From Mesorhabditis belari (lineage: Eukaryota; Nematoda; Chromadorea; Rhabditida; Rhabditidae): 64,000 bases of DNA. The position numbers were made by a program, and so were the translations under genes. The stretch spans positions 1-64,000 of the forward strand of contig CAUEEP010000127.1 in assembly GCA_958450365.1 (NCBI GenBank). The letters are read 5' to 3'. Within the stretch, counting starts at the first letter, position 1, and every line of letters begins with the position of its first letter. Under the pieces are notes generated by a model. That model saw only the letters and a list, made by a program, of their open reading frames with translations. It was not told where the DNA came from and did no database searches. This document shows, piece after piece, positions 35,201 to 43,442 of the stretch.

Positions 35201-35745
35201 CTTAATTTGAAGCAGTTTTCGAAAAGGTTAAAAGTTGTTTCCGAACCAGACCAGACCTGGCTTTGGCCTGGATCTGGTCTGGATCTGACCTGGCTCTAGC
35301 CTGGCTCTGACCTGGCTTTGACCTGGCTTTGGCCTGGCTCTGGCCTGGCTTTCGCCTGGATCTGGCCTAGATCTGACCTGCTTTGACCTGGCTCTAGCAT
35401 GGCTCTGGCCTGGCTTTGGTCTGGCTCTGGCCTGGATCTAGCCTGGCTCTGACCTGGCTTTGACCTGGCTCTAGCCTGGCTCTGACCTGGCTCTGACCTG
35501 CTCTGGTCTGAGCCGGGAAGAATGGCTTTGGCGCAACGCTGGCTACAGCAGTTCAAGACTTCTATCTATTTTTCCAACTCACGCATTTCGTCGATGAGTG
35601 CCTGCAGCTGTAGAGCACATTCGGAGTCGGGTTGGCCAGTTGGATGCGGATTGGTGACACCGATCCCATTGACCGACGTGGTGGAGACACCGGGTTGGGG
35701 TCCTCCGTCTCCATTCTGCGCGCCCATCGCATCCGAGATCCACAT
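26230..35745 (-). CDS. dyb-1: Dystrobrevin
   Basis: Cytoplasmic component of the dystrophin-glycoprotein complex, binding dystrophin and syntrophin in muscle and neurons (family knowledge). Seventeen exons in unbroken phase: 35583-35755, 34473-34553, 33443-33513, 33258-33394, 33094-33179, 32713-32783, 32517-32597, 31278-31348, 31113-31182, 30362-30496, 28811-28897, 28663-28742, 28094-28232, 27603-27722, 27125-27256, 26996-27076 and 26230-26352. Starting at the Met of MWISDAMG, the protein is 575 residues. Domains in order: EF-hand-like region ([44 protein letters not shown]), [19 protein letters not shown] zinc finger ([21 protein letters not shown]), [31 protein letters not shown], then paired coiled coils and the tail [22 protein letters not shown] segment. 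An upstream, alternative N-terminal exon cannot be excluded, because the first exon has an acceptor-like end. Introns carry many minisatellites, tRNA-like sequences and one DNA transposon. Confidence 0.95.
26352..26450. repeat. GTAGTAGTA/AGTAGTA short tandem repeat
   Basis: TAGTA-rich microsatellite in the last dystrobrevin intron, starting at the splice acceptor of the last exon. Confidence 0.85.
26470..26545 (-). other. tRNA-like sequence, Cys(GCA)-like anticodon
   Basis: Minus-strand D-arm TCGGGAGAGCGC, anticodon arm CTCGTCTGCAAGGGGAG and B-box-like GTGTTCGAGCCC. The T-stem carries a mismatch and the acceptor does not pair. In a dystrobrevin intron. It shares its D-arm with the sequences at 26650 and 34165. 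Confidence 0.45.
26650..26724 (+). other. tRNA-like sequence
   Basis: GTCGTAGCGCAGTCGGCACT (A box) and GGGTTCGACTCCCGAC (B box) are well kept, but the anticodon arm (TCGTCTACAAGC) lacks U33 in the normal place. On the opposite strand to, and about 100 bp from, the copy at 26470-26545. Confidence 0.45.
26780..26945. repeat. 16-bp minisatellite
   Basis: About nine copies of GAAGCTAAGCTATCTG/GAAGCTAAGCTATATA, dystrobrevin intron. Confidence 0.9.
27280..27356. repeat. 17-bp minisatellite GCTACCGTAAGCTCAAA
   Basis: Four to five copies in the dystrobrevin intron between 27603-27722 and 27125-27256. Confidence 0.85.
27972..28029. repeat. Perfect 27-bp inverted repeat with a 4-nt loop
   Basis: Arm 1 begins GTCAAGCTAGGGAGATC and arm 2 is its exact complement, separated by GGGA. 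It lies in a dystrobrevin intron and would form an uninterrupted 27-bp hairpin in RNA. Confidence 0.9.
28245..28580. repeat. 12-15-bp minisatellite AATTGCCAATCA
   Basis: Two sub-arrays: GAGGCTAATTGTCAGTCAAATTGC units, then AAATTACCAATC units. In a dystrobrevin intron. The Asn/Gln/Ile-rich open frames are artefacts. Confidence 0.9.
29038..29878. mobile_element. 841-bp DNA transposon remnant with TA duplication
   Basis: Inverted termini CAGTACTGGACAATGAAAT and complement, with TA on both sides (29036-29037, 29879-29880). Inside is a 46-residue open frame and about 35 further in-phase-like residues in another frame, so it looks like an internally deleted Tc1/pogo-type element rather than a pure MITE. 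It is inserted in the dystrobrevin intron that separates the ZZ-finger exon (30362) from the next exon. Confidence 0.85.
29546..29686 (+). pseudogene. Transposase N-terminal helix-turn-helix fragment
   Basis: Forty-six codons starting MEKQRGCKD and including [19 protein letters not shown] and [15 protein letters not shown], the pattern of the first HTH of Tc1-type transposases. A stop follows. Downstream, at about 29690-29790, another frame reads [16 protein letters not shown]. No catalytic core is present. Confidence 0.5.
29885..30205. repeat. 10-bp minisatellite GATCCAGATY
   Basis: About 32 copies of GATCCAGATT or GATCCAGATC, strikingly uniform, abutting the right end of the transposon at 29878. 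Dystrobrevin intron. Confidence 0.95.
30815..31090. repeat. 12-bp minisatellite AATCATCTAGCT
   Basis: About 23 copies of AATCATCTAGCY in the dystrobrevin intron upstream of the ZZ-finger exon. Confidence 0.95.
31388..31455 (+). other. tRNA-like sequence (degenerate)
   Basis: A box TAGCCGGTTGGTTAAGAGC and weak B box AGGGTCCAATTC. In a dystrobrevin intron. Confidence 0.35.
31890..32232. repeat. 17-bp minisatellite
   Basis: About twenty copies of CTGATATCGTCTAGTGA with GGTATC and TATTG variants, dystrobrevin intron. Confidence 0.95.
32866..32925 (-). other. tRNA-like sequence (degenerate)
   Basis: Minus strand: GTGATAGCTCAATGGGAA (A box) and AGGGTTCAATTC (B box). In a dystrobrevin intron. Followed by a GGAAGGAAGAAA purine tract at 32940-33082. 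Confidence 0.4.
32940..33082. repeat. GGAAGGAAGAAA purine microsatellite
   Basis: Polypurine tandem repeat beside the dystrobrevin exon at 33094-33179. A similar tract with the same arrangement beside a tRNA-like sequence occurs at 58305-58375. Confidence 0.9.
33597..34232 (+). repeat. tRNA-like locus with an A-box-derived tandem array
   Basis: Begins GCCGTAGAGCAGTCGGGAG, like the 5' end and A box of a tRNA. About 550 bp follow of decamer and longer units (CTAGCGCAGC, TTTAGCGCAG, TAGCGCAGTCGGGAGATC). It ends with one more A box (TAGCGCAGTTGGGAGCTCGC), an anticodon-arm-like segment, and a clean T-arm (CCGGGTTCGACTCCCGG). In the dystrobrevin intron between 34473-34553 and 33443-33513. Confidence 0.75.
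35225..35515. repeat. 12-bp minisatellite CCTGGCTCTGAC
   Basis: About 23 copies of CCTGGCTCTGAC/CCTGGCTTTGAC/CCTGGATCTGGC, in the first dystrobrevin intron next to the first exon. Confidence 0.9.
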
Positions 35746-36159
35746 CCAAGTATCACTAGCTCAGCGAATTTGTCAGTTAATGGACCTGTAAAAGTAGATA
35801 GCTCAAAATTTGTAAACACACTGCACTAAATTCTTCATTTTTCTTGCAAAAATGGAGAATTCAGGGTAGCAGATGCGTTTACAAAAGTTGAGCACAAAGT
35901 ACACCAAGAAAGATGTTCAAAAGATGTTCAAAAGATGTTCAAAAGAAAGTCAGATATCAAAGTCAAATATCTTTAAAGTCAAATAGGAATATCTTAACTG
36001 GCAATGTTTAGTAATGAAATGAGAAAAGGGGAAATTTTGAAGGAAATCCCACTCCCAAATTGCTTACACATGGGCGAATGCGAAATCACTAAATCGCAAA
36101 CCTCATTTGTCCCATTACTAATTTGTCTCGTGTTTTTACAAACAAAAGGAAAAGCTAGT

Positions 36160-36455
36160 TTAGAAAGCTGGAAAGCTTGGAAGCTGGAAAGCTTGGAAGC
36201 TGGAAAGCTTGGAAGCTGGAAAGCTTGGAAGCTGGAAAGCTTGGAAGCTGGAAAGCTTGGAAGCTGGAAAGCTTGGAAGCTGGAAAGCTTGGAAGCTGGA
36301 AAGCTTGGAAGCTGGAAAGCTTGGAAGCTGGAAAGCTTGGAAGCTGGAAAGCTTGGAAGCTGGAAAGCTTGGAAGCTGGAAAGCTTGGAAGCTAGAAAGA
36401 TGGAAAGCTAGAAAGATGGAAAGCTAGAAAGATGGAAAGCTAGAAAGATGGAAAG
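36160..36455. repeat. 16-bp minisatellite CTGGAAAGCTTGGAAG
   Basis: About thirteen near-perfect copies, then AAAGATGGAAAGCTAG units. The Lys/Trp/Leu/Glu open frames over it are repeat artefacts. It lies upstream of dystrobrevin. Confidence 0.95.
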
Positions 36456-37804
36456 CTAGAAAAGCTCTTTTGCAAATATCTTTGGCTATTTCGTTTTCTA
36501 AAAGAAAATTTTGGATAAACTACCTGCGAATTCTAGATCAGTCCAATTCTGCTATCATTGCCTTGTGATTCCATCAAAATTGAATTGATTGAATGGAAAC
36601 TGGTGTCCAGATTAATAGATAACCAACTTATTTACTTCTAAACATGTTCACAATCAAATATTACCAAATTAGTTAAAGAAAACAAAGAAATGCGAAGATT
36701 TTCTCTCTTTCTTGAGATCACGATGTAATAAGGAAGATCCCCTTTGCTTGCTCTTCTTCCTTTCTTCTTCCTTTCTTCTTCCTTGTCTTTAGCTAAAGAA
36801 CTTAGACATTAGTCTCTAGCCCCATTTTTTAGCTATTAGCATCAGCTTTTAATCCTTCTTATCTCCAGAAAAACGAGGAATCAATTGCATTAGAAAGCGT
36901 ACGTTTACAGCTTTTTTTTTGACAAAGTGCAAGATAGGAAAAGGAGCTGGAAATGATCGTTTAAATCTATTCTTTCTAGATGTTTTTCGGCGTAATGTTT
37001 ACAATGATTGCAGCGTAAAAATTACATCAACAAACTACTCTAAAAAAGGTTAAAAAAGGAAACTAGGCATATTGGCAATATCGAGAAGGTGAAATGGAAT
37101 GGAATTGGAGGAGAGGAGGGGAGAAGGAAGAGGAGAAGAGAAATGGAGCAGAGGGAAGACTCGAAAAGAAATAGGGAAAAGAAACGGGGAAAGAAACGGG
37201 AAAAGAAATGGGGAAAAGAAGCTGATAGAAACAAGGGAAAGGAAGAGATTGGGGAATGAGGAGAAGCAAGAGAATGAGTCTAGAAGAGACCCTGGGAAAG
37301 GGGTTCTGGGTGGAACTGGGAGCTGAGGCTGTGCCCCCCAGCTCCTCTCCCCGGTTCAGGCCCCTTTTCAATCCCCCTGCCGGCCAGAGAACAGACTTCA
37401 TCCAGAGCTCCTTTCCCCTCTTTCCTTTCCTTTCTTTCCTTTCCCCTTTAGGCCCCAACTGGCACCATTAGCGGTGCCCATTTTACCCCACAGCTCACTC
37501 TCCCCATCTCTACCAATTCTCTTTCTTTTTCTCATGCCTCTCTTCCTCTTGCTTTGCTCGTTCAATTCTTTTCCTCTTTTTCCACAATGATGTGGTTTGG
37601 AAATGTTCGTTATTACAAAAAAAAAGCGCTAAAAATGAGAATATGAGCCAAAAGCTATCCAAATTTTGGCTTAAATGTCTAAGATTTAGGGTTGAATGAA
37701 TGCCAATTGGCCATAGAGTCTGTAAGGATAGTTCTGTCTAGAGCCAGGATCCAAGCCTGGCTTCTGGCGAGCGAATTTGAGGATTTCTTGTGTTCTGCTA
37801 ATAA
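36456..37804. other. No gene recognised
   Basis: Holds a purine-rich stretch at 37085-37300, a pyrimidine-rich, GC-richer stretch to about 37510, and unremarkable AT-rich sequence. Open frames here are low-complexity and show no family resemblance. It could contain the dystrobrevin promoter. Confidence 0.5.
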
Positions 37805-38120
37805 GATCAGGCTTACGGTAGGACCAGGGTAAGCCAGGGTTCGACCTACGGTAGGACCAGGGTAAGCCAAGGTTCGACCTACGGTAGGACCAGGGTAAGC
37901 CAGGGTTCGACCTACGGTAGGACCAGGGTAAGCCAAGGTTCGACCTACGGTAGGACCAGGGTAAGCCAGGGTCCGGCCTACGGTAGGACCAGGGTAAGAC
38001 AGGGTCAGGCTTACGGTAGGACCACAGTAAGCCAGGGCCCAGCCTACGGTAGGACCAGGGTAAGACCAGGGCCAAGCCTGCAGTAAGACAACGGTAAGCC
38101 AGGGTCAAGCCTACGGTAGG
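37805..38120. repeat. 33-bp minisatellite
   Basis: About nine copies of a 33-bp unit containing CCTACGGTAGGACCAGGGTA. Copies on the right end have diverged more (GCTTACGGTAGG, GCCTGCAGTAAG). Confidence 0.9.
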
Positions 38121-38322
38121 CCCAGTTTCCTGATAGAAAACCCTACCAGCTCACAGTGAATTTGTTAAAAATCTTTTTTTTTGTGACTATTAACTTCAGC
38201 TGAAGCTATCGCCTGTCCAATGTAACTAAGAAATGAAAATATTATTTAACCAACACATAAACACATCAATACCCGAAAAAAGATGAGATTCTATGAAAGA
38301 AAGAGAAATATCTGCTATTCAA

Positions 38323-41300
38323 TCAAACACATAATCCACTCGTGTTCTCGCATTTCGTTCCACTTGGACATTTGGAGCAAAATGGACCAGGTGAGTAGGC
38401 GTTCGTTCGCAGGTAGTTTCCACTAGAAATAAAGAGGCTTTGATGGGATATAACTTTGCCTAGAGACTATATTATTGTTAACTTTTTATATCATTGGATA
38501 GAGGACGATTTAGGCTTTCAAATGATACTAAATAGAGTTTGATTGGATTATCCATTCCCATGAAAACTAAGCAATACGGCATCCGAGTTGGATCGGCCTC
38601 GTTTGTCCAGAGTTGGCTTGAATTTCTCTGGATCGGTTTATCCAATCAAGCTCTATTTAGTGTCATTTGAAAGCCTAAATCGTCCTCTTTCAAACGATAT
38701 AAAAGTTAGCCATAATATAATCTCTAGGTAAAGTTATATCCCATCAAAGTCTGGCCAGTCATTCAAAATGCTCGGATTTCGGCCAAGCCCTATATTACTT
38801 ATTACTTATTACTTATTACTTTACTGTATTACTATATTACTATACAAATGTCATAAGTACCATTCTAGCTTTTGTATAGACATTGAACTAACGGTTTTGT
38901 GTATTGACAGACGACGATGACGTTATGTTTCCCATTGCACAGCGTTGCTCCACAGCCCATCTCGCTTGACGAAGACCAGGCCATCTTCAAAAATTGCTAT
39001 GACGATAAAAATAAAGAATTCAGTGCACCAGAAAAAATGCGTTTACAAATTTAAGCACAACATACACTTGGGTAAACAGATGACAGCTAACTTGACAGCT
39101 AACTTGACAGCTAACTGGTCCTTTTTACCTGTGTAGCATGCCCGACTCCTGTGTCGAACACATCAAGGTTAAACGTTAGATTTAACCAGCCGAATTGTTG
39201 AAACTCGTTGGCCCATGCGGTTGCTGACTTATTGCCTGTAAAACATGTTCAAAAGTCTATCCTTTTTCCCCACCTTTTCCCTCAATTCCATCAACAGCTG
39301 ATGACCAGGACATGTACAAATTCTCGCCAACACCGTTTGTTTGAGAATGCTCGAAGATACACTTCTCAGAGTAATTCTGTGCTGATGACTCGAGAGATGG
39401 AGACCATTTCTGGAAACGTTGCATTGGTTGCATCGATTTTGGACTGAGTTTTCTTCGATTTCAGTATTAGTTTAGTCTACTTTACGCAGAAATCCTCTTT
39501 TTTAAAATACTGGTGCTCCAGGGCTGTTCCAGAAAAGCAAAAGCTCTGGCTAGTCAAGCTAAGCCCAAGCCAAGCCCTTGACTTAGCCTTGGTCTGGAAT
39601 TTCAACCTTACTCCTGGACGAGAACCTGAGTCTGAGTCTGAGCCTAAGCCTGAACCTAAGCCTGAGTCTGAGCCTGAGCCTGAGCCTAAGCCTAAGCCTG
39701 AGCCTGAACCTAAGCCTGAGCCTGAATCTAAGCCTAAGCCTGAGCCTGAGCCTAAGCCTGAACCTAAGCCTGAGTCTGAGCCTGAGCCTGAGCCTAAGCC
39801 TAAGCCTGAGCCTGAACCTAAGCCTGAGCCTGAATCTAAGCCTAAGCCTGAGCCTGAACCTAAGCCTGAGCCTGAACCTAAGCCTGAGCCTGAACCTAAG
39901 CCTAAGCCTGAGCCTGAACCTAAGCCTGAGCCTGAATCTAAGCCTAAGCCTAAGCCTAAGCCTAAGCCTAAGCCTAAGCCTAAGCCTAAGCCTAAGCCTA
40001 AGCCTAAGCCTAAAACCTTCACTTTGGCTCTGATTTGGTCTAGAATTTGAGCAAAAATAGAGCGAAAAAAACAATTGTCTTGACTTGGAAAATCTGAAAT
40101 CTGTCTGTCTGTCTGTCTGTCTTGACCTAGAAAAACGGCCCTAGGAACACCCTTGGCTAATTACCTGCCTAGATTAAGTGTCTGTCAAATTATTTGTTTA
40201 ACCAGCGATCAACGAGCTGAAAAACCCGCTCAACGGCTCACGTGGACGGGTTTTTCGGCTGGGTGACTCTTATCGCAGTGGCGCAAGCGGGAGAGCACTT
40301 GTCTACGGGGTACATGAGCCGGGTTCAACGCCCCGTAGTGGCACTCAATTTTTACTTTTCCAGTTTTTATTTCAAATGGAACAACTACATTATATTCTCA
40401 AGTTTTCTAAAGTAGTTTTCACGTTATTGGTCAAAACACGGCCAAGAAAATGCCCGGACAGACAGATCGACAGATAGATAGATAGACAGACAGACAGATA
40501 GAAAGACAGACAGAGAGACAGATAGACAGACAGACAAACAAACAGGCAAACAAACATACAAACAAACATACAAACAAACAGACAAACAGATAGATAGACA
40601 GACAGATAGGTAGACAGACAGACAAACAAGCAAATAAACAAACAGACAGACAAACAGACAGATAGATAGACAGACAGACAGACAAACAAGCAAACAAACA
40701 GACAGACAAACACTGCTCTTTTATATATCATAGATATTTTTTTCTTTGCTCTGGTACAATGTGGTGAAAGTAGAGGCTGAGACTTTTCCGTATATTCAGC
40801 AGGCCTAATAATCTAATATACTCACAATTTTGCGCATATCCGCCGCCGGAGGCATCAGTTTCCCCTTTGCCGTGAACTTTCCAAGCGCAATTTGAGCACG
40901 CAGATTGTTGTGTACCTAAAAACAAAAACTTTAGTAAACAAATCGAAAATTCGACTTTTCTACACCTTGAGGGTATTTCTTTCTAAATCTTGTCCTTTTT
41001 AAAAGGATAAGGTCCTTATCCTTTAAACTACCGTAATCCTTTTTAAACTACCGTAATCTTGTCTCAATTTTTATTTAATTCATCCACTTTTCTGTAAAGG
41101 TTCATAAAGGAATGAGATATAATTAGTGAGATATAAAAAGTGACTCAATTATCGTATTCTACAGTACCTAAAACACGTCTTAAAGTCTCTACAACAATAG
41201 CTGTCAAAAATTAAGATTAACTGATTGATTAAGAGAAGATTACGATATTTTGTCGAGAGAGTTGTAGTTTTAGTTGTTGTTTTAGGAAATGGTTTTAAGT

Positions 41301-42179
41301 AAAAGACAATCAATTGTCAAAGGAACCTCCTCGGGTATAATAGGAAGTAAAATTTTTTGAGTAAAATAGCTTTTAGACGTAGCTCGACCAAGACCTAAGA
41401 AGTACGGATATGCGCCAGCTCCAGAAGACTAGAAGTCGCCAGAAGAAGGAGAGCGGCCCGGACAGCACTAGGAAGCATCAAAGAAGTCACAAAGATACTC
41501 AAGAATCACCAGAGCACTCGGGCAAACCTCTTCGACAGCGCCGTCCTCCCGGCACGCTGCTACGGGACAGAGACCTGGACCACGACACAGACCACCGAAC
41601 GAGCCCTGAGAACGACGCATCGAGCCCTTGAAAGGAACCTCCTCGGGTACAATAGGAACGAGCTCGACCAAGACCTAAGAAGTACGGATATGCGCCAGCT
41701 CTCGGGACTCAGAGATCCAGTGAAAGTGATTGAGAGAAAAAGACTCAGATGGGCCGGCCACGTAGCCAGAAAAACAGACGACAGATGGACGATACGGATC
41801 ACAGAGTGGCTACCACGAGACCAGAAGAGGCCCATCGGAAGACCAGCAACGAGGTGCAGCACAAGAGTGGCAGAGGTCAGACGGTCAGATGGCTAGAGTG
41901 CAACCACCACCAGCACAAGCAAGTCGAAGACTTCGAACCAGGAACAATCAAGATAGGAAACACTGGATGACAATAGCAAGGGATCGAGAAATGTGGAAGC
42001 AGGTTGTGATCTGCGCAAATAGGAACACCTGAATGCGAAGACAGATCAAAAAACAAAAAATCAAATGTCAAAGACAATCAATTGATGAAGCTTACCCGTA
42101 AGAGATCATCTTTATCCTGTTGTTGAAAGAATCCAAGAACGATTGCAGGGAAAAAAGCTAAAAACAAAACACCCAACAT
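38323..42179 (-). CDS. Secreted CAP-superfamily (SCP/TAPS, VAP-like) protein
   Basis: Six exons in phase: 42096-42179, 40826-40915, 39274-39409, 39129-39235, 38893-38984 and 38323-38422, giving 202 residues with start and stop. Signal peptide [16 protein letters not shown], then the CAP domain: [84 protein letters not shown]. The tail [13 protein letters not shown] and TSGLCV carries the extra cysteines seen in nematode SCL/VAP proteins. These are secreted proteins of varied or unknown function (family knowledge). Intron 1 holds an RTE fragment, intron 2 holds GACA and GCCTAA arrays, and the last intron holds a MITE. Confidence 0.93.
38435..38748. mobile_element. MITE, TATAACTTT family
   Basis: Full foldback copy, starting TTTGATGGGATATAACTTTG and closing with the complement, in the last intron of the CAP-protein gene. 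Close relative of 19510-19818 and 22398-22706. Confidence 0.8.
39610..40015. repeat. GCCTAA/GCCTGA hexamer array, telomere-like at its right end
   Basis: Mixed GCCTGA, GCCTAA and TCTGA hexamers with higher-order structure, becoming pure (GCCTAA)n, the complement of TTAGGC, over about 39942-40012. In an intron of the CAP-protein gene. Its 6-bp period creates long Lys-Pro-Glu-Pro and Ser-Gly-Leu-Gly frames. Confidence 0.9.
40270..40345 (+). other. tRNA-like sequence
   Basis: CAGTGGCGCAAGCGGGAGAG resembles an A box and CCGGGTTCAACGCCCCG a T-arm. The anticodon region CTTGTCTACGGGGTAC is not a clean 7-nt loop. Intron of the CAP-protein gene. Confidence 0.4.
40440..40712. repeat. GACA/GATA tetranucleotide repeat
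   Basis: CAGACAGATAGACAAACAAA-type array of about 270 bp beside the CAP-protein exon at 40826. Confidence 0.95.
41317..42069 (+). mobile_element. 5'-truncated RTE-type non-LTR retrotransposon
   Basis: The insertion is bracketed by the direct repeat AAAGACAATCAATTG (41302-41316 and 42070-42084), consistent with a 15-bp target-site duplication, and ends with an A-rich tail. Within it, the segment GAGGAACCTCCTCGG-like through GATATGCGCCAGCTC occurs twice (about 41325-41425 and 41635-41705), suggesting a rearranged or composite copy. It sits in intron 1 of the CAP-protein gene on the opposite strand. Confidence 0.8.
41413..41896 (+). pseudogene. C-terminal end of an RTE reverse transcriptase
   Basis: An open frame of about 160 codons reads [66 protein letters not shown] and [16 protein letters not shown]. 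This is the hallmark C-terminal region of nematode RTE elements. The reverse transcriptase core and endonuclease are missing, so it is a dead 3' fragment. Confidence 0.9.
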
Positions 42180-43442
42180 TTCAGCAAAGTTATGCGAAAT
42201 CTTGAACCCGTGTCAGCTAAATAGGTGACCGAATCGTGTCCACAAATAGTCGTTTCGCGGGGATTTTTCTGCGAAAAGAGACAAATGAATAGGAAAAAGA
42301 AACCCGTTAGAAAAGGGGAAACGTTTTCTGAATGAATTCAATGATTGATAGTAAAAAGGGACGATTCTGAGACTGAGACGCGTGTTTCTGCTCGGGTTTT
42401 TTTCTATTACTTGCTTGCACAGCACTTATCCAATCTTCTTACTCATACACTCGTTTTGCTCGTCTAAAAAACGTGTACGAAAGCAATTTGGTACAATATT
42501 TGCGATTACGCTAATCTAAAAAGCATTTTCTTTATCTAGAACAAATGATAAACCAAATTAGCCCTTATTCTCGCTAAAAATCACTTCAAAAACTGTAACC
42601 TCTAAATTCCAAACCATCGCTCGTCGATCGATCACTTGAGAATCGCCAAAAGCATAATCAACACCATCGTAACATTTAGATGAGCCAAAAAGTAAAATGT
42701 GATTACGAAGATACATGTACAAGGTATTTGTTGATAGAAAGGAGTTCGATCATTGCATCCGCATCATCGATTGAATCGATAACTGACAATTGCAATCCTG
42801 AACACTATTTGTTGAGGGGAAACTTCATAGTTTCGCTCATTTTCCAGAGAATCGTCGAAAATTTTAATGAGATTTTTCGTTTTTTTTTATGCAAACCATT
42901 TCTTCGATGGTTTAATTGGGCCGCTTTTAGCACTCGGGCTGTGAGCACGGTAAAACAGCAAAAATTCGTATATCCATCAAAACTTGTAAGTTCGAACTTA
43001 TTCTTGTTTTCCTTCAATTCTCCAATATCGTTGTAAAAATTTATTCAGGAGATCCCTCCCATAATTGAAGAAATCTATTAGAAAGTGAACATTAAACAAG
43101 ACTTATCAAAAGCAAAGCGAGAACCAAACCAAAGTTACAAGAGAGAAGAAGAAAATTAAATGTTGTTGATGAGTGGATAAAGATGGAAAGAAGAAAAGCA
43201 AATCAGGGGAAAAGAAAATGAAAATCGATTGGGGTGTTAATACTAAAAAGTGCACCTGGGAAATCAATAAATTGGGCATTAATAGTATTACGGATAAAAA
43301 TAAAAAAGATAGTCAGGTTAAGATAAAATAAAAAATGAAAGCGGAATTTGGTGAAATATAGAGAAGCATCTGACAAAGTGAAAGCGTGTGTAAGACGGAA
43401 AACTAGTATCGTAAAAGCTAGAACCTTCAGTTCTTCGACGAG
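42180..43442. other. No gene recognised; CAP-protein upstream region and AT-rich spacer
   Basis: An open frame of 118 codons at 42680-43036 (plus) matches no family I know and has no obvious splice-linked partners. The rest is AT-rich spacer. It separates two minus-strand genes. Confidence 0.5.

Noticed and set aside
37040..37471. Frames over the purine/pyrimidine-rich block
   Set aside because: Low-complexity composition on both strands; no conserved motif.
39583..40074. Long Leu-Arg, Ser-Gly and Pro-Glu-Lys frames on both strands
   Set aside because: All come from the GCCTAA/GCCTGA hexamer array inside an intron of the CAP-protein gene.
42680..43036. 118-codon plus-strand open frame
   Set aside because: No recognisable family, no splice-linked partners and AT-rich composition typical of spacer; not called as a gene.
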